Shown: piece after piece, positions 1 to 8,248 of the stretch
How the letters are laid out: every line of letters begins with the position of its first letter
Numbering within the stretch: the first letter of the stretch is position 1
Assembly (NCBI GenBank): GCA_964482135.1
Contig: CAYZWF010000027.1
Location: 1-32,033, forward strand
Direction of reading: 5' to 3'
Length of the DNA stretch: 32,033 nt
Origin: UBA11136 sp964482135
GTDB lineage: Bacteria > Pseudomonadota > Alphaproteobacteria > UBA11136
Notes under the pieces: generated by a model
The model's database searches: none
Seen by the model: only the letters and a program-made list of their open reading frames with translations
Told to the model about the DNA's origin: nothing
Program-made: the position numbers and the translations under genes

Positions 1-52
1 ATATGTTTTCCCATACTTTTATTATGGTTTTTCTAGAAAAATACAGGAGAAG

Positions 53-757
53 ATGATGACCACAAGGAGGCCCGGTAAATGGGATGGCGCCGCCATGGCG
101 TCGTTGCTTTCGGTGTTTCTCCTCACCTTTCCTGCCGCGGCCCTTGAAGAGGGCGACATCCTGGTGCGCCTGCGCGGCATCAACGTGGCCCCCCTGGACA
201 GCAGCAGCCAGGTTCCCAATGTGGGCGGCGACCCCCGGCTCGGGGTCAGCCCCCACCATACGGCGGAGCTCGATTTCACCTATATGTGGACCGACAATAT
301 CGGCACCGAGCTGATCCTCGGCGGCACCAAGAACAAGCTTACCGGCGAAAATACCATAGGCGGCCTCGAGGATGTGGGCCATACGCGCCTGATCCCTCCC
401 ACGCTTACCCTGCAGTACCATTTCTGGGACAAGGAAGACAGAATCCGGCCCTATCTCGGCGTCGGGATCAACTACACCATCGCCTATGACACCCAAATGT
501 CGGAGAGCCTCAACGGCGCGCTCGGCGGCGGCACCAAGGGAGAGCTCGAGAACACCTTCGGCTACGCCCTTCAGGGCGGCGTCGATCTCGAGCTCTATCC
601 CGGCTGGTATGCAAATCTGGATGTGAAATATATCCAGATCGAGCCCGAACTGAAGCTCACCACCACGTCGAGCAGCACCCAGGTGGTAACCGTGCGCAGG
701 ACGGATGTGAACATCAATCCCATCATCGTCGGCGTGGGCGTGGGCATGACCTTCTGA
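53..757 (+). CDS. ompW: OmpW-family outer-membrane protein
   Basis: The 234-residue product is a small eight-stranded outer-membrane beta-barrel of the OmpW type. The N-terminus has basic residues (RRPGK), a hydrophobic stretch (ASLLSVFLLTF) and a likely signal-peptidase site after PAAA, so the mature protein begins LEEGD. The mature start EGDILVRLRGINVAP is typical of OmpW, as are the GTELILGG and RPYLGVGINYT strands and the C-terminal phenylalanine (GVGMTF) recognised by the BAM complex. An AGGAGA Shine-Dalgarno lies at 45-50, close to tandem ATGs at 53 and 56; the second is better spaced. A strong terminator follows, so this is probably a single-gene unit. The family is linked to small hydrophobic solute passage and stress responses; the substrate here is unknown. 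Confidence 0.9.
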   Translation: MMTTRRPGKWDGAAMASLLSVFLLTFPAAALEEGDILVRLRGINVAPLDSSSQVPNVGGDPRLGVSPHHTAELDFTYMWTDNIGTELILGGTKNKLTGENTIGGLEDVGHTRLIPPTLTLQYHFWDKEDRIRPYLGVGINYTIAYDTQMSESLNGALGGGTKGELENTFGYALQGGVDLELYPGWYANLDVKYIQIEPELKLTTTSSSTQVVTVRRTDVNINPIIVGVGVGMTF

Positions 758-788
758 GAACAGCCCCATTTCGGATTTCTCCCCGTAC

Positions 789-824
789 CCCCGGTGGCTA
801 TCCCAGGCCACCGGGGTTTTTATT
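789..824 (+). terminator. Rho-independent terminator after ompW
   Basis: A perfect 10-bp stem (CCCCGGTGGC at 789-798 pairing with GCCACCGGGG at 807-816) with an 8-nt loop is followed directly by TTTTTATT. It lies 31 bases past the ompW stop codon. Confidence 0.9.
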
Positions 825-854
825 GGGGGGGTTATTTGATTTTTGATTTTTCTG

Positions 855-887
855 TACCGTTTATGGCGGCCATACTGCATAACGGTA
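855..887. promoter_or_regulatory. Imperfect dyad upstream of the mannose-1-P guanylyltransferase gene
   Basis: TACCGTTTATG (855-865) and CATAACGGTA (878-887) are reverse complements apart from one bulged base, separated by 12 nt. The dyad lies in an AT-richer patch about 50 bp before the manC-like start codon and has no T-tract, so an operator or a 5'-UTR hairpin is more likely than a terminator. No regulator is identified. Confidence 0.35.
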
Positions 888-939
888 GATCAATGAATGA
901 CGTAACGGATGGCATCGCCATGACTATGACGGAAATCCG

Positions 940-2376
940 GTGATGGAAACTCCAGAAGGCAAGATTACGCCGGTGGTGCTTTCGGGCGGCGCCGGGACCA
1001 GGCTATGGCCCATGTCCCGCGAAATCCGGCCCAAACAGCTGTTGCCCCTGTCGTCGCCGCAAAGCCTGTTGCAGAACGTTCTCGGCCGCGTCGCGGATGC
1101 GTCCCGGTTTTCCCCGCCGCTGGTCATCTGTAATCAGGAACACCGCTTCGTCATCGCCGAACAATGCCGCGAAAGCCATATCAGCCCCGCCGCCATCGTA
1201 CTCGAACCCGAAGGCCGCAATACCGCGCCGGCGGTGGCCGTGGCGGCGCTGGTCCTAGCCGCCGAAGATCCCGAAGCCATCCTTCTGGTGCTCCCTTCCG
1301 ACCATGTCATCAACGACGAAGAGGCATTTCTCACCGCCGTGGAGGTGGCCTCCCTGGCCGCCCGTGAGGGCAAGCTGGTGACCTTTGGCGTGACCCCCGA
1401 CGCCCCGGAGACGGGTTATGGCTATATCCGCGGCGGCGAACCCATCGACAAGGTTCCGGGCTGCTATCTGGTGGAACGCTTCGTCGAAAAACCCGACCTC
1501 GAGACGGCCCAGACTTACGTCTCGGAAGGCCAGTGGTACTGGAACAGCGGCATGTTCCTTCTCGGCGCCCAGGCCTATCTCGACGAATTGGCGCGGCTCG
1601 ACCCCAAGATGCTCAATGCCTGCCGCGCCTCGGTGGAGAAGGCCGGGCGCGACCTCGATTTCCTGCGCCTCGATGCCACATCCTTTTGCGCCAGCCCGTC
1701 CCAGTCCATTGATTACGCCGTCATGGAACACACCGATCATGCCGCCGTCATGCCGGTGACACTGGGCTGGAGCGACGTGGGGTCATGGTCGGAGCTGTGG
1801 AAAACCGGCCACAAGGACGAACAGGGAAACGTGGCCCAGGGAAAAGTGGTCCTGACCGATGTCAATAATTCCTACATCCGTAGCGAACGCCCGCTGGTGG
1901 CGGTGATCGGGCTCGATGATGTGGTGGTGGTGGCCACCGACGACGCCGTGCTCGTCTCCCACAAGGACAGCGCCCAAGAGGTCAAAACCCTTGTCGCCGA
2001 ACTCAAGGCCCAAGGGCACGCCGAAGCCACGGCCCATTCCAAGGTCTATCGCCCCTGGGGCGCCTATCAATGCATCGATGCCGGCGACAGCTTCCAGGCC
2101 AAGCGCCTGACCATTAATCCCGGCGGCATACTCTCCCTGCAAAAGCACCAGCACCGGGCCGAACACTGGGTGGTGGTCAACGGCACCGCCCATATCACCC
2201 GCGGCGAGGAAACCTTTGAACTCCACGAAAACGAATCCACCTTCATCCCCCAGGGCATGGTGCACCGTCTGGAAAACAAGGGCGACAAACCACTCCTCCT
2301 GATCGAGGTGCAGTCGGGGAACTATCTCGGCGAGGACGACATCGAGCGGCTCGAGGACGTCTACGGCAGGAACTGA
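940..2376 (+). CDS. manC: Bifunctional mannose-1-phosphate guanylyltransferase / mannose-6-phosphate isomerase
   Basis: The enzyme makes GDP-mannose from mannose-1-phosphate and GTP, feeding exopolysaccharide or LPS sugars; the C-terminal part is the type II phosphomannose isomerase. The nucleotidyltransferase signature LSGGAGTRLWPMSR is at residues 14-27 and the FVEKP motif near residue 180. The cupin-like isomerase domain begins at RPWGAYQ near residue 370 and contains the metal-site stretch QKHQHRAEHW near residue 400. At 478 residues it has the usual length of the AlgA/ManC/CpsB family. Translation may start at GTG 940 or ATG 943; an ACGGA element just upstream suits either. No other polysaccharide gene is adjacent, so the polymer served cannot be told. 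Confidence 0.93.
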   Translation: MMETPEGKITPVVLSGGAGTRLWPMSREIRPKQLLPLSSPQSLLQNVLGRVADASRFSPPLVICNQEHRFVIAEQCRESHISPAAIVLEPEGRNTAPAVAVAALVLAAEDPEAILLVLPSDHVINDEEAFLTAVEVASLAAREGKLVTFGVTPDAPETGYGYIRGGEPIDKVPGCYLVERFVEKPDLETAQTYVSEGQWYWNSGMFLLGAQAYLDELARLDPKMLNACRASVEKAGRDLDFLRLDATSFCASPSQSIDYAVMEHTDHAAVMPVTLGWSDVGSWSELWKTGHKDEQGNVAQGKVVLTDVNNSYIRSERPLVAVIGLDDVVVVATDDAVLVSHKDSAQEVKTLVAELKAQGHAEATAHSKVYRPWGAYQCIDAGDSFQAKRLTINPGGILSLQKHQHRAEHWVVVNGTAHITRGEETFELHENESTFIPQGMVHRLENKGDKPLLLIEVQSGNYLGEDDIERLEDVYGRN

Positions 2377-2743
2377 CCGGTTTCCACCTGGGAGGTGTTC
2401 CATCTCACTGATTTCCATCTGATTGATTTTTATCGGGGGACGTCCCGCGGGGCGGGATAATGTGGTGGAAAAGCTGTGGACACCCTGTGGATAACCATGT
2501 GGATAACATGGAAAAAAAGCCCCCTGCCCCCGCCCTAAACGCCCCGTAACACTGGGTCCGTAGCGTAACTCCCCCTGTGGACCTTTTCCCACCCCGTTCA
2601 TCCACAGCCAGCCCGCCCACCCCCCAACCCTCTTTCCCCGGCGGGACAGTCGGTCGCACCCCCCATCGCGCAGTTTGAGAAGCCTTTTTCCCGGCGTTAT
2701 GATAGGTTTTGGCGCCTGAAGCCCCGAAGTGGAACAAAACCCC
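2377..2743. other. Intergenic region with DnaA boxes (possible origin or DnaA-regulated region)
   Basis: This 367-bp gap between manC and hemA has no credible gene. Two perfect DnaA boxes, TGTGGATAA (complement of TTATCCACA), lie at 2486-2494 and 2498-2506. Related TGTGGA-type sequences are at 2475-2483 (TGTGGACAC) and 2576-2584 (TGTGGACCT), and an inverted near match, TCATCCACA, is at 2598-2606. An AT-rich stretch with repeated GATT precedes the cluster (2408-2434). A 10-bp palindrome GGGACGTCCC (2437-2446) overlaps a small hairpin (2443-2457) that has no T-tract. The reading as oriC or as a DnaA-controlled hemA promoter is inference; hemE, not hemA, is the classic origin neighbour in Caulobacter and Rickettsia. 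Confidence 0.5.
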
Positions 2744-3955
2744 ATGGATTACGAACGATTCTTCGCCGAAACCCTGGGCGGCCTTAAATCCGAAGGCCGC
2801 TATCGCGTCTTCGCCGACCTTGAACGCAAGGCCGGACAGTTCCCCCTGGCCAACAACTATCGCGGCGACAAGGTGGAGGAAGTCACCGTCTGGTGCTCCA
2901 ACGACTATCTCGGCATGGGCCAGAACCCCAAGGTCATCAGCGCCATGAAGGACGCCATCGCCCGTGTCGGCGCCGGCGCCGGCGGCACCCGCAATATTTC
3001 CGGCACCAATCACTATCACGTGCTGCTGGAGCGCGAGTTGTGTTACCTCCATCGTACCGAAGCCGCCCTGCTGTTCAATTCCGGCTTCATGGCCAACGAG
3101 GCCACCCTGAGCACCCTGGGCTCGCGCCTGCCCAACTGCCTGCTGCTCTCCGACGAGATGAACCATGCCTCCATGATCCAGGGCATCCGCTTTTCCAGGG
3201 CCGAGAAAAAGATTTTCCGCCATAACGACCTCGCCCATCTCGAGGAATTGCTGAAACAGGAAGAGCCCGGACGCCCCAAGATCATCGTTTTCGAATCCGT
3301 CTATTCCATGGACGGCGATTTCGGCCCCATCCCGGAGATTGTGGATATCGCCAAGCGCTATAACGCGCTGACCTTCCTCGACGAGGTCCACGCCGTGGGC
3401 ATGTATGGCGACCGCGGCGGCGGCGTCGCCGAACGCGAGGGCGTCATGGAACAGGTGGACATTATCCAGGGAACCCTGGCCAAGGCTTTCGGCACCATCG
3501 GCGGTTATATCGCGGCCTCGGAAAACCTCGTGGATTTCGTGCGCAGCTTCGCCACCGGGTTCATTTTCACCACCTCGCTGCCGCCGGCCATCGCCGCCGG
3601 GGCATTCGCCGCCATCCACCACCTCAAACACTCCACCGCCGAGCGCGAAGGATTGTTCAACCAGTCGGCACGGCTCAAACGCCTGTTCGGCGAGGCCGGA
3701 ATCCCGGTCCTCCCCGGCGACAGCCACATCGTTCCGGTCATGGTGGGCGACGCCAAGCTCTGTAAACAGGCCAGCGACGAACTGCTGACCCGCCACCGCA
3801 TCTACGTCCAGCCCATCAATTACCCCACCGTGCCGCGCGGCGAAGAACGCCTGCGCTTCACGCCCTCGCCGCTGCATACCGACGCCATGATGGACCGGCT
3901 GGTGGACGCCGTGGTGGATGTGTGGGGGCGGCTCGATATCAAGAAAGCGGCCTGA
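2744..3955 (+). CDS. hemA: 5-aminolevulinate synthase (C4/Shemin pathway)
   Basis: This PLP enzyme condenses glycine with succinyl-CoA to give 5-aminolevulinate, the first committed step of heme and other tetrapyrroles in alphaproteobacteria. The 403-residue product begins MDYERFFAETLGGLKSEGRYRVFADLER, as in family members. It carries GAGAGGTRNISGTNHYH (substrate and cofactor site), DEVHAVGMYG with the PLP-binding aspartate, and TLAKAFG with the Schiff-base lysine at residue 247. ATG 2744 is chosen over the in-frame GTG at 2729 because it matches the family N-terminus. The DnaA-box region lies directly upstream. Downstream it converges with the universal stress gene. Confidence 0.96.
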   Translation: MDYERFFAETLGGLKSEGRYRVFADLERKAGQFPLANNYRGDKVEEVTVWCSNDYLGMGQNPKVISAMKDAIARVGAGAGGTRNISGTNHYHVLLERELCYLHRTEAALLFNSGFMANEATLSTLGSRLPNCLLLSDEMNHASMIQGIRFSRAEKKIFRHNDLAHLEELLKQEEPGRPKIIVFESVYSMDGDFGPIPEIVDIAKRYNALTFLDEVHAVGMYGDRGGGVAEREGVMEQVDIIQGTLAKAFGTIGGYIAASENLVDFVRSFATGFIFTTSLPPAIAAGAFAAIHHLKHSTAEREGLFNQSARLKRLFGEAGIPVLPGDSHIVPVMVGDAKLCKQASDELLTRHRIYVQPINYPTVPRGEERLRFTPSPLHTDAMMDRLVDAVVDVWGRLDIKKAA

Positions 3956-3991
3956 CCGCCGCCTCTCTTTGCCACAAAAGGGGTTTGGCCC

Positions 3992-4882
3992 TTAGTGAGC
4001 CATCAGCACCGGCACTGTGGCGTCGCTGAGCATGTCCCGCGTTATTCCGCCGAACAGCATCTCCCGGAACCGGCTATGGGTGTAGCCGCCCATGACGAGA
4101 AGATCGGCTTTCCACGCCGCCACTTCCGCCAACAGCACGCTTCCCTCGGGCTCCTCCGCCGCGCCAAGACAGCGCGCCTCGGCGGCGATTCCGTTCCAGG
4201 CGAGATAGCGCACCAGATCATTGGCCTCGGCCAGGGCCGCGTTCCTGTCGTCATCGCCATCCCTTTTCCAAGCCCGCAGGACGCTCACCTCCTCGGCTCC
4301 GCGCAGAACAGGCATGGCCGCGGCCACCGCCCTTGAGGCCTCTACCGAACCATTCCAGGCCACGGCCACCCGCGCGCCGGTTCCCGGCGGCGACGAGGGC
4401 GGCACCACAAGAACCGGCCGGCCGCTTTCGAACAGGGCAGCCTCGATAATGAGATGGGCCGCCGGACCTTCCGCTTCGTCGGGGCGGGCCACTACCACGA
4501 GATCGGCCAAGCGCCCGCGCGCGGCGACAATATCATCGTCCTGACCCACTTCCTCATGCCATGCAGCCGTTGGGACATCAGAGCCACCCTCGCCCGGCGA
4601 CTCACTGAGAGTGATTTTTTGTTCACCACACAGAGAATCGAAAAGGGCGCGTAACTCCACTGAATGGGCCGCCTCGTCCCGTTCCGAAACCTCCATGATC
4701 TCCTGGATGGCAGCACCCGACATGCCTTCCCCCATATAGGGCATGGCGGCGCGCGGGTCGCTACGCACGTGGAGCACCTCCACATGGGAATCAAAACGCG
4801 CGGCCAGACCCAGAGCCGTCCTTATGGCCTGCTCGCTCCCTGAAACCGCACTCACGGCCACCATGATTACCTTGATCGCCAT
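3992..4882 (-). CDS. Tandem universal stress protein
   Basis: The 296-residue product has two UspA-like halves. The N-terminal half begins IKVIMVAVSAVSGSEQAIRTAL; the C-terminal half begins ARVAVAWNGSVEASRAV. The C-terminal half ends LLVMGGYTHSRFREMLFGGITRDML followed by VPVLMAH, the glycine-rich segment that binds ATP in many Usp proteins. The start at 4882 (MAIKVI) is preceded by a GGAGGGG ribosome-binding site; a longer in-frame start at 4963 would overlap the upstream gene and lacks family support. The gene begins 22 bases after the fused kinase gene and is probably the last member of a four-gene operon. The role is inferred as stress or energy-starvation response; no partner is shown by sequence. 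Confidence 0.9.
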   Translation of the reverse strand: MAIKVIMVAVSAVSGSEQAIRTALGLAARFDSHVEVLHVRSDPRAAMPYMGEGMSGAAIQEIMEVSERDEAAHSVELRALFDSLCGEQKITLSESPGEGGSDVPTAAWHEEVGQDDDIVAARGRLADLVVVARPDEAEGPAAHLIIEAALFESGRPVLVVPPSSPPGTGARVAVAWNGSVEASRAVAAAMPVLRGAEEVSVLRAWKRDGDDDRNAALAEANDLVRYLAWNGIAAEARCLGAAEEPEGSVLLAEVAAWKADLLVMGGYTHSRFREMLFGGITRDMLSDATVPVLMAH

Positions 4883-4904
4883 CGTCCCCTCCCCAACGAG
4901 CCCA

Positions 4905-6503
4905 TTAGACCAGAATCGCGCTGGCCGCGGCAAGGGTAGCTTCCTCCCCGCCGCCGGCGTCAATGCGCCGCCAGTCCATTTTTCCCGGCTCGTAGCCGAG
5001 CTGGCTTTTCAGCACCTCCACCGTGGCGTCGGAGGCATCCCGCCCCGTTCCTTTGACGCGGCCCTCCATGCGCCCCTCGATACGCTGGGCCATCACCTCG
5101 ACAGGCGCCTCCAGCCACAGCCCCGCAAAAGGCACACCACAGGTTTCCGCCACCGCCGCCAGGGCCTCGCGCTCTTGCCTGTTGGCATAGACGGCATCGG
5201 CGATAACGCTACACCCGGCGGCCAGCGCCGTGGCGGCCCTTTCATGAATAGTCCCGTAAACTTTACTGGTGATCTCCGGCCTGTAGGCCTCCGGCCCCAG
5301 GGGTGAAAATTCATCTCCGCCCATAAGCCGCTTGCGGATCACATCGCTGCGCAAAATCACCGCCCCGGGAACCGGCGCCAGTCCCGGCGCCAGGTTCCGC
5401 GCCAGGGTGGATTTACCGCTCCCCGACAGGCCGCCCACGGCAATCAGGCGCGGCGGCACGTCTTCAAGGAACGACAGGGCAAGATCGAGATAGGCCAGTG
5501 AGTCGTCGAGCAAGCGGTGGCCTTCTTTCGCATCGGGCTGGGCCAGACCGGCATCGGCAACCGTATGGGCGCGTATGCCCGCGCGCGCCGCTAAGAACAG
5601 CGGCAGGGCGGCAAGCCCCTCAAGCACCGCCTGGGCCTCCTCCATATGACCCAGATAACGGTTCAGCAACAGATTGGCCTGGGACACCATTCCCCGGTGC
5701 ACCAGATCCATGAGAAGGAAAGAAAGATCGTAAAGGATATCAATACAGGCGAATGACTCGCTGAATTCGATGGCATCGAACAGAGTCGGGCGACCCTCGA
5801 ACATACAGATATTGCGCAGGTGAAGGTCGCCGTGACAGCGCCGCACGAAACCCGCCTCGCGCCGTGATTCCAACAGGGATGACACAGTTTCAAGCTGCCG
5901 CGCGCACAGAGCATCCAGACGCGCCACCTTTTCCACATCGAACACCGCCGCGCCATGATGGCCAAGCCGTTCGGCATTTTCCGCCATGGTTTCTACCATG
6001 CTTGCCGTGCCGCCGAAATCGGGACGCGGTTCCGCCTTTTCGTGAAATTCCGCTATTTCGCGGGCCAGCTCTTCCACCAATGCGTCGTCGAGGGCGCCCC
6101 GCTCCGCCAAGCGGTCGAAAAGACCGTCACCGTCGAAGCGGCGCATGACCACCAGCCAGTCACAGACCTCCCCCTCGCCATCCAGGGCCAGCCCGCCGCC
6201 CGGCGCGCGGGTAACGGCGGCAATCTGCTCGTAAAGGCCGGGCGCGGTACGCCGGTTGATCTCAAGCTCGGCCTGACAAAAACGCTGCCGCGCCGAGAGA
6301 TCCGAAAAATCGAGATAGGGAAAGCGCACCGCCTTTTTCAGCTTGTAGGCGCGATCTCCCGCCAGGAAAACCACGGAAATATGGGTGTCGATTCTCTCCA
6401 CCCGGTCCGCCCCAACCCCATAGGCTTCGGGCCGGGACAGGAAGTCTATGACCGCGTTTTGATCTGAATCCGGGGAATCTTCTTCTGGGATCGGAGCAGC
6501 CAT
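4905..6503 (-). CDS. Fused aminoglycoside-phosphotransferase-like / P-loop kinase protein
   Basis: The 532-residue product joins two catalytic modules. Residues about 35-330 resemble the APH/choline-kinase fold, with the catalytic-loop motif CHGDLHLRNI (H224-D226) and a following FDAIEFSE metal-binding segment. Residues about 352-532 are a P-loop kinase with Walker A GGLSGSGKST (357-366), followed by LRSDVIRKRL, as in gluconate/shikimate-kinase-like proteins. The family is often annotated as bifunctional aminoglycoside phosphotransferase/ATP-binding protein, but the true substrate is unknown and antibiotic resistance should not be assumed. The gene lies between the cation exporter (12-bp gap) and the universal stress gene (22-bp gap). 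In other bacteria this fusion is also seen near Usp genes, from general knowledge. Confidence 0.85.
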   Translation of the reverse strand: MAAPIPEEDSPDSDQNAVIDFLSRPEAYGVGADRVERIDTHISVVFLAGDRAYKLKKAVRFPYLDFSDLSARQRFCQAELEINRRTAPGLYEQIAAVTRAPGGGLALDGEGEVCDWLVVMRRFDGDGLFDRLAERGALDDALVEELAREIAEFHEKAEPRPDFGGTASMVETMAENAERLGHHGAAVFDVEKVARLDALCARQLETVSSLLESRREAGFVRRCHGDLHLRNICMFEGRPTLFDAIEFSESFACIDILYDLSFLLMDLVHRGMVSQANLLLNRYLGHMEEAQAVLEGLAALPLFLAARAGIRAHTVADAGLAQPDAKEGHRLLDDSLAYLDLALSFLEDVPPRLIAVGGLSGSGKSTLARNLAPGLAPVPGAVILRSDVIRKRLMGGDEFSPLGPEAYRPEITSKVYGTIHERAATALAAGCSVIADAVYANRQEREALAAVAETCGVPFAGLWLEAPVEVMAQRIEGRMEGRVKGTGRDASDATVEVLKSQLGYEPGKMDWRRIDAGGGEEATLAAASAILV

Positions 6504-6515
6504 GGCGCCAAAAAC

Positions 6516-7457
6516 CTATTCGCTAAACACCGCCCGCTCTTCCTCGATACCCTCCGGATCCTCGTGGATAAGAACCTCGGCATTGGGGAAAGCCTTGCGG
6601 ATATCCTTCATCACCTGTTCCGCGATTTCATGGGCGTGGTGCAGGGTGATTTCCCCATCCATTTCAAGATGGAGCTGGATGAAACTGTGCAGTCCCGAAG
6701 AACGGGTACGGAGATCGTGCATGTTGCGTACCTCCGGGTGGGCAAGCACGATTTCGGTGATTCGCGCACGGTCCTCGTCCGGAAGTTCGTGGTCCATGAG
6801 TATGTGCAATGCCAGGCGGCCGATCTTAAAGGCGCTGTAAAGAATATAGAATGCGATGGCACCGCCTATGATGGGATCGGCGTACTGCCAGCCGAGATTC
6901 ACCGATAACAGAATGGCCAGGATGACACTGGCGTTAAGCAGAAGGTCGCTTACGTAATGCAGGCTATCGGCGGAAATGGCCACCGAGCCGGTAACCCGGA
7001 TCACGTGGCGCTGGAACGCTATGAGAAGAAAGGTGGCGATGATGGAGAGACCCATTACCGCAATTCCCACCATGCCGTGTTCAATAGGCCGGGGAGTGAG
7101 TATATGGCTGCTCGCCTCGAATAAAAGGAAGATGGCCGAGCCGGTTATGAAGGCCGACTGGGCAAGCCCGGCCAGGGGCTCGGCCTTGCCGTGACCAAAG
7201 CGGTGCTCCTGGTCAGCCGGCTGCAAGGCATGGTGAACGGCATAAAGATTGACCAGCGACGCCAGGGTATCGAGCAGTGAATCAACCAGTGAAGAGAGAA
7301 CGCTCACCGAATCGGTATAGAACCAGGTGACCAGCTTCGCGCCCACCAGAAGAACCGCCGTGGCGACGGCGGCATAGGTGGCGGACCGCATCAGCCGCGC
7401 CTTGCGTCTTTCGGTTATGCCCCCGTCCTCCATGGATTCCACCTTAAGGGTAGACAT
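6516..7457 (-). CDS. Cation diffusion facilitator (FieF-type divalent metal exporter)
   Basis: This 313-residue inner-membrane antiporter exports divalent metal (zinc or ferrous iron in FieF) in exchange for protons. It has about six hydrophobic segments between residues 27 and 210 and a soluble C-terminal domain. Transport-site residues fit FieF: DSLLD supplies D59 and D63, and HYVSD supplies H167 and D171, with the same 108-residue spacing as FieF D45-H153. RFGHGKAE (86-93) is the conserved loop after helix 2. The cytoplasmic domain includes HDLRTRSSG and HLEMDGEITLHHAHEIAE, typical of the metal-sensing dimer domain. Its start lies inside the end of pdxH (14-bp overlap), implying translational coupling. 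Metal preference cannot be fixed from sequence. Confidence 0.92.
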   Translation of the reverse strand: MSTLKVESMEDGGITERRKARLMRSATYAAVATAVLLVGAKLVTWFYTDSVSVLSSLVDSLLDTLASLVNLYAVHHALQPADQEHRFGHGKAEPLAGLAQSAFITGSAIFLLFEASSHILTPRPIEHGMVGIAVMGLSIIATFLLIAFQRHVIRVTGSVAISADSLHYVSDLLLNASVILAILLSVNLGWQYADPIIGGAIAFYILYSAFKIGRLALHILMDHELPDEDRARITEIVLAHPEVRNMHDLRTRSSGLHSFIQLHLEMDGEITLHHAHEIAEQVMKDIRKAFPNAEVLIHEDPEGIEEERAVFSE

Positions 7458-8028
7458 GCCTCATGCTCCAGCCATCGCCTTGCCTATCATACACAATCCT
7501 CTCGTGGAGACGGAACGAACGGCGGTGCCAGAACTCGATACGCACAGGCACCAGACGAAACCCAGACCAGAACGGTGGTCGCGGCACCTTACCTATGGCG
7601 TGCTTGGCAGCAAATTTGGCGACACGTTTCTCCAGCGCCAGCATTCCCTCCATGGGGCGCGACTGATCCGAGGCCCAGGTTCCGATCTGGCTTGCTCTTG
7701 GCCTGGTGGCGAAATAGGCGTCGGCCTCTTGCGTGCTCACAGGCGTCACTTTGCCCTCGACGCGCACCTGGATATCAATGCTGTCCCAGTAAAAACACAT
7801 GGCCGCTTGGGGATTTACCCTCAGTTCCTCGCCCTTGCGGCTTTCCAGATTGGTGTAGAACATGAATCCCTCGGCATCGGCCTTTTTCAAAAGCACCATC
7901 CGCACCGAAGGCGCACCTCCCGCATCCGCCGTCGCCAGGGCACAGGCCGTGGCGTCGCCGGGCTCACTCTTCTTCGCCGCCTCAAAATACTCATCAAAGA
8001 GGCGGATGGGGTCGGTTTCCTTGGTCAT
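7444..8028 (-). CDS. pdxH: Pyridoxamine/pyridoxine 5'-phosphate oxidase
   Basis: This FMN enzyme oxidises pyridoxamine- or pyridoxine-5'-phosphate to pyridoxal-5'-phosphate, the cofactor used by HemA in this window among others. The 194-residue product shows the usual elements: SVRMVLLK near residue 43, GFMFYTNLESRKGEEL, the RPRASQIGTWAS segment (about 110-120), and the C-terminal signature RPPFWSGFRLVPVRIEFW...RLHER. Length is slightly short of the 200-230 usual in the family, mostly at the N-terminus. It appears to be the first gene of the pdxH-CDF-kinase-Usp run; the region 8029-8248 must contain its promoter, divergent from the lipoprotein gene. Confidence 0.95.
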   Translation of the reverse strand: MTKETDPIRLFDEYFEAAKKSEPGDATACALATADAGGAPSVRMVLLKKADAEGFMFYTNLESRKGEELRVNPQAAMCFYWDSIDIQVRVEGKVTPVSTQEADAYFATRPRASQIGTWASDQSRPMEGMLALEKRVAKFAAKHAIGKVPRPPFWSGFRLVPVRIEFWHRRSFRLHERIVYDRQGDGWSMRHVYP

Positions 8029-8150
8029 GTCCAGTTCTTCCCGAAAGCCTTATTTTCTCCACATTCGGCGTTCATAGTGACACCTATCACATTTTCGCCA
8101 GTTTCATCGGGGTACAGTCCCATTATAGGGAACACCATGATAAAATATGC

Positions 8151-8162
8151 GTAACCAGTTAC
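8151..8162. promoter_or_regulatory. Short palindrome in the divergent pdxH/lipoprotein promoter region
   Basis: GTAAC-CA-GTTAC is a perfect 5-bp inverted repeat with a 2-bp spacer, in the 220-bp gap between two divergent genes. It could be an operator half-site pair, but no cognate regulator is visible and a site this short can arise by chance. Confidence 0.2.
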
Positions 8163-8248
8163 ATGGCCTGTGGCGATATCGGCAACCTTTTTCAAGATAT
8201 CCAAATCATACAGCCATGCGGAACGACTCTATTCCGGAGGTTCGAAAA

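Noticed and set aside
2461..2520. CRISPR-like direct repeats (three TGTGGA units)
   Set aside because: Units are 9 bp at 11-12 bp spacing with no spacers; they match DnaA boxes instead.
1783..2745. 320-codon minus-strand frame across the manC 3' end and the DnaA-box gap
   Set aside because: It is mostly antisense to manC and otherwise low in coding features; the gap is better explained by DnaA boxes.
2405..3877. 490-codon open frame on the minus strand opposite hemA
   Set aside because: It is antisense to a confidently identified hemA. Its His/Gly/Ala/Glu-rich composition is what GC-rich codons give on the opposite strand, and no domain is recognisable.
4743..6467. Plus-strand frames opposite the kinase and stress genes
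   Set aside because: These are antisense shadows of two recognised proteins; no ribosome-binding site or family match.
5498..6503. Aminoglycoside-resistance role for the fused kinase
   Set aside because: The APH-like fold is shared by many kinases; the fusion with a P-loop kinase and its neighbours do not indicate antibiotic resistance.
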